From Hamiltosporidium magnivora (Eukaryota; Microsporidia; Dubosqiidae), in the NCBI GenBank assembly GCA_004325065.1, contig PITI01000581.1, positions 1-10,610 of the forward strand: a stretch of DNA of 10,610 nt, in the 5' to 3' direction. Shown piece after piece: positions 8,177 through 10,610 of the stretch. The notes beneath the pieces are model-generated. The model had not been told where the DNA came from. It searched no databases and saw only the letters and a program-made list of their open reading frames with translations. The first letter of the stretch is position 1. Each line of letters begins with the position of its first letter. The position numbers and the translations under genes are program-made.

Positions 8177-9437
8177 TCTTTATTTATTATTTGTTATCTA
8201 AAAATACGACAAGATCAATAATTTAACTTCTAATTCATTTCTATAAATATTTTTACTTATTTGTCTCAATTTTTTACAAATTTGTGAAACAAAATATTTT
8301 GGTATTTCTTATTCTTAATTAATATAATTTTAGCTTAAGATAAATAAAAGTCAGTTTTCTGCAATTTAGTATCGAAAAGTAAAAATAAATTTTTATGAAT
8401 AAAACATAATTTAAAATATAAATTCCAAATATCAATTTAATCTAAATAATTAAAATATCTGATATTTTCACATAATGATTATTTTTTTATCTTTATTTTT
8501 ATTAAATCTGATTTTAATCTTTAAAGAAATATTCTCTTCATTATTTTATTTATTTTATCTATGTTTTCAAGTTCAAATAAAAAGAAATAAATAATGTTAA
8601 AACAAAATCCAATGAATATATTTCTGTTAAAATGTATTGACTAATTTTAATTTTAAAATCGAAAAAGGGGGAAAAATCATTGTCAAACATTCCAAAATAA
8701 TATTTTTTATACAAATATAAATAACTCAATTTATATTTAAATTATTTATATTAATTCATTATTATATATTCAAATATAAATATTTTAATTTCTTTAATTT
8801 GTATTTCTATGATATTTTTTAGTTATACCTAATATTATTTTGGTTTTATCTGATTCTACAAATTAATTTTTAAAATTTAAATATAAAAAATTAAAGATTG
8901 AATATTTACTAAATCAATTTTAAAGCTTATTTATAACAATTTTTTCTCAGTTTTTATTACCTTTATTTTGTATGTTCTTGTATTATATTTTCAATTAACT
9001 TAATCAGGATTAGATAATAAATTATTTTTATTTCAAAAGTAATTAGAAATGAAAAAATTCTAATTCACACGCTGCTTTAATATAATTTTATGAATGAAAA
9101 TATATTGCTTGATAAATGAAAATAAAGTGAATCAAAATATAGGTTTTTGGATATTTTGTTTTAATGAATCTAATTTGAAATCTAAAACGTTTATTATTGT
9201 GATAAATATACACGAAACGTTGGATTTTTGAATTTCTTAAGGTAAAAATACAATTTTAATAGAAAAAATAAGTTAAAGAATGTAAGGAAATGTAAAAGAT
9301 AAATATGAAAATTAGGAACATATAATAATAAATTATGAAAAGGTTTTATTTCCAATATTGTATGAGAATTTAATATAAAATTTTATATTTCGTGTTTTTT
9401 AGACGGAGGAAAAAATATGCCATTTTTCTTTTAAAAT
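8172..9437. other. Extremely AT-rich intergenic spacer
   Basis: About 1.27 kb with no open frame worth reporting on either strand and no recognisable repeat unit, RNA gene or transposon motif. It is the most AT-rich part of the window, with long A/T runs and many TATAAAT-like words (for example around 8730-8890). The only G-run is the GGGGG at about 8667-8671. Both flanking genes end into this spacer (the SNARE gene from the left, the minus-strand gene from the right), so it is a convergent 3'-3' intergenic region, where promoters are not expected. Confidence 0.6.
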
Positions 9438-9709
9438 TCAATTTTTTGAAAATTCATTTAAGATATCGGTATTTTCATAAATATCAATTAATTCTCGGGT
9501 ATGTTCATGATATAGGAATTGAAGTTCTGTAAAATATAATTGTTTGTGAAAACTTTGAATACAGAAATACATATCTGATTATTTGATAATATTTGAATAT
9601 TATATTTACACATTAGAGCTAAGGAAAGATCACTTAAACTGTAAGCGATTGAAAACGCATCCGGTTCTGTACCTTTAAATGCTGTATTTATACAAATAAT
9701 TGAAATTTT
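9438..9709 (-). pseudogene. Coding-like extension downstream of the 288-residue gene
   Basis: After the TAA at 9710-9712 the same frame stays open for 73 more codons, to a TAA at 9488-9490. It has a balanced composition including Gly, Pro, Asp and Ala (INTAFKGTEPDAFSIAYSLS), unlike random AT-rich translation. Near the T-run at about 9531-9534 another frame takes over with equally coding-like sequence (ELQFLYHEHTRELIDIYE, then TDILNEFSKN) to a TGA at 9438-9440. The simplest reading is that the gene was once about 380 codons long and has one nonsense codon and one frameshift near its 3' end. Sequencing error is the alternative. I do not recognise a domain. Confidence 0.5.
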
Positions 9710-10576
9710 TTAATTGAAAGTTTTATTAAGAAGTTTCTTAGCAGTTTTTATAATTACTTTTTTGGTTAATTCGACACTCAATATATCAATAAAATTGTTT
9801 TTTAAAAAGTTTTCATCGATTTTGGATCTTGAAAATGTAAAATTAGTAATCATAACGTATAATTCGTTTGAAAAAGAGAATTCTATAATTCCTCTTTGCG
9901 GGTTTTTGTCGTCGTAATGTATATTTATTTCGTGTTTGTTTATTATTAAAATATGTAAATAATTATTATCGATATCTAAAGAATGTAAAAACAAGCTGAT
10001 GAACATGAAATTTGTTTTTCGAAAATTTTTGGGTGGGATATCGGTAAAAACGATAAAACACCTACCTGTTATGGTAATACTCAGTATATAATCAATAGAT
10101 TGTTGAATTAAAAATAGTTTCCTTAAAAAATATGTCAGAAACTTTTTAAGAATATATTTTTGAGAATATTTGTCGTTTAAAACGTAAAATCTAAACAAAT
10201 TTTCTATTTCAATACTATACTTATTTTTCTTTGTTTTTATAATTATTGTTTGATAAGATATTGAAAGTATTTTGTGTGATACTTTAACGCACTTGGTTCC
10301 TTGATTTGTATAGATTATGAATATATAAAAATTTAAAAGTATAGGTAGATTTACCATGATAAAATTTGTAATTTCGTAATAATATATATTGAATAAATTC
10401 TTGTAGAGACCTAAAAATAGAAATTCTCTTTCCAATAAAGAATCCATTTCAGTTGATCTAGTAAGAAATTGACTTTTAATTTCGTTTTCACAGTAATCAA
10501 TTATATTTTCTATATTTTTTTCTTTATGGTTTATTTGATGAGAAAAGTTGTTTAGAAATAATAAAATTACATTCAT
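9710..10576 (-). CDS. Unrecognised 288-residue protein, possibly 3'-truncated
   Basis: The ATG at 10574-10576 is well supported: CCC lies at 10583-10585, separated from it by six A, matching the microsporidian start signal. The protein is rich in Ile, Asn, Phe and Lys. It has a charged N-terminal helix (residues 15-70), a hydrophobic stretch (IMVNLPILLNFYIFIIYT, about 73-90) that could be a buried strand pair or a weak membrane segment, and then alternating beta-like and helical segments, for example RCFIVFTDIPPKNF and NNYLHILIINKHEINIHYDD. No catalytic motif is visible. The strand-rich second half followed by the extension at 9438-9709 loosely recalls the Sec23/Sec24 trunk and beta-barrel order, but I would not rest an annotation on it. 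A 288-codon open frame is far too long for chance here. Because coding-like sequence continues after the stop, the gene may be a recently truncated or decaying copy. Confidence 0.65.
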   Translation of the reverse strand: MNVILLFLNNFSHQINHKEKNIENIIDYCENEIKSQFLTRSTEMDSLLEREFLFLGLYKNLFNIYYYEITNFIMVNLPILLNFYIFIIYTNQGTKCVKVSHKILSISYQTIIIKTKKNKYSIEIENLFRFYVLNDKYSQKYILKKFLTYFLRKLFLIQQSIDYILSITITGRCFIVFTDIPPKNFRKTNFMFISLFLHSLDIDNNYLHILIINKHEINIHYDDKNPQRGIIEFSFSNELYVMITNFTFSRSKIDENFLKNNFIDILSVELTKKVIIKTAKKLLNKTFN

Positions 10577-10582
10577 TTTTTT

Positions 10583-10585
10583 GGG
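10583..10585 (-). promoter_or_regulatory. CCC start signal of the minus-strand gene
   Basis: On the minus strand the start region reads AACCCAAAAAAATG: a CCC triplet six bases upstream of the ATG. C-runs are rare in this DNA, and the SNARE gene has the same arrangement, so I take it as the microsporidian initiation or transcription-start signal and as support for this start codon. Confidence 0.5.
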
Positions 10586-10610
10586 TTATTAAAATAATTA
10601 ATTTTCTAAA

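Noticed and set aside
8172..9437. CRISPR-like, tandem or centromere-like repeats in the AT-rich spacer
   Set aside because: Repeated short A/T words occur but with no fixed unit or spacing; low complexity explains them.
9714..9917. Plus-strand open frame of 67 codons
   Set aside because: Antisense to the end of the 288-residue gene; no start signal.

Overview
The window looks like a gene-poor, very AT-rich piece of a eukaryotic genome, most likely a microsporidian with a relaxed, transposon-littered genome (Nosema/Vairimorpha-like or Hamiltosporidium-like; genus not resolved). The reasons are: no introns or bacterial ribosome binding sites; a miniature USE1-type SNARE; a CCC triplet a few bases upstream of the ATG of both best genes, as is typical of microsporidian starts; a decayed secreted leucine-rich-repeat (LRR) gene; and Tc1/mariner remnants. 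All family calls are by eye; no search was run.

Layout. 1-1937 holds no supportable gene, only short, slightly GC-richer open fragments that may be old repeats. 1938-4398 (minus) is the wreck of one gene: signal peptide, serine-rich linker, helical segment, then an LRR domain, broken by about four frameshifts and four in-frame stops. 4399-5243 has nothing I can support. 5244-5745 (minus) is a probable, heavily eroded Tc1-like transposase. About 5980-7277 (minus) is a clear Tc1-like element remnant with recognisable helix-turn-helix, first catalytic Asp, and SPDLNPIE block. 7587-8171 (plus) is an intact tail-anchored SNARE, probably USE1. 8172-9437 is extremely AT-rich and empty. 9438-10576 (minus) is an unrecognised gene: 288 codons from a well-supported start, followed by in-frame and then frame-shifted coding-like sequence beyond its stop.

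How the parts relate. The only clearly intact, assignable gene is the SNARE, a housekeeping factor for Golgi-to-ER retrograde fusion. It lies in a block dominated by decay: a degenerated secreted LRR gene and two dead transposons, all on the minus strand. Nothing suggests an operon or a multi-gene system. The most useful observations are the LRR gene whose stops fall on expected leucines, the possible extension of the 288-codon gene past a single TAA, and the shared CCC start signal.
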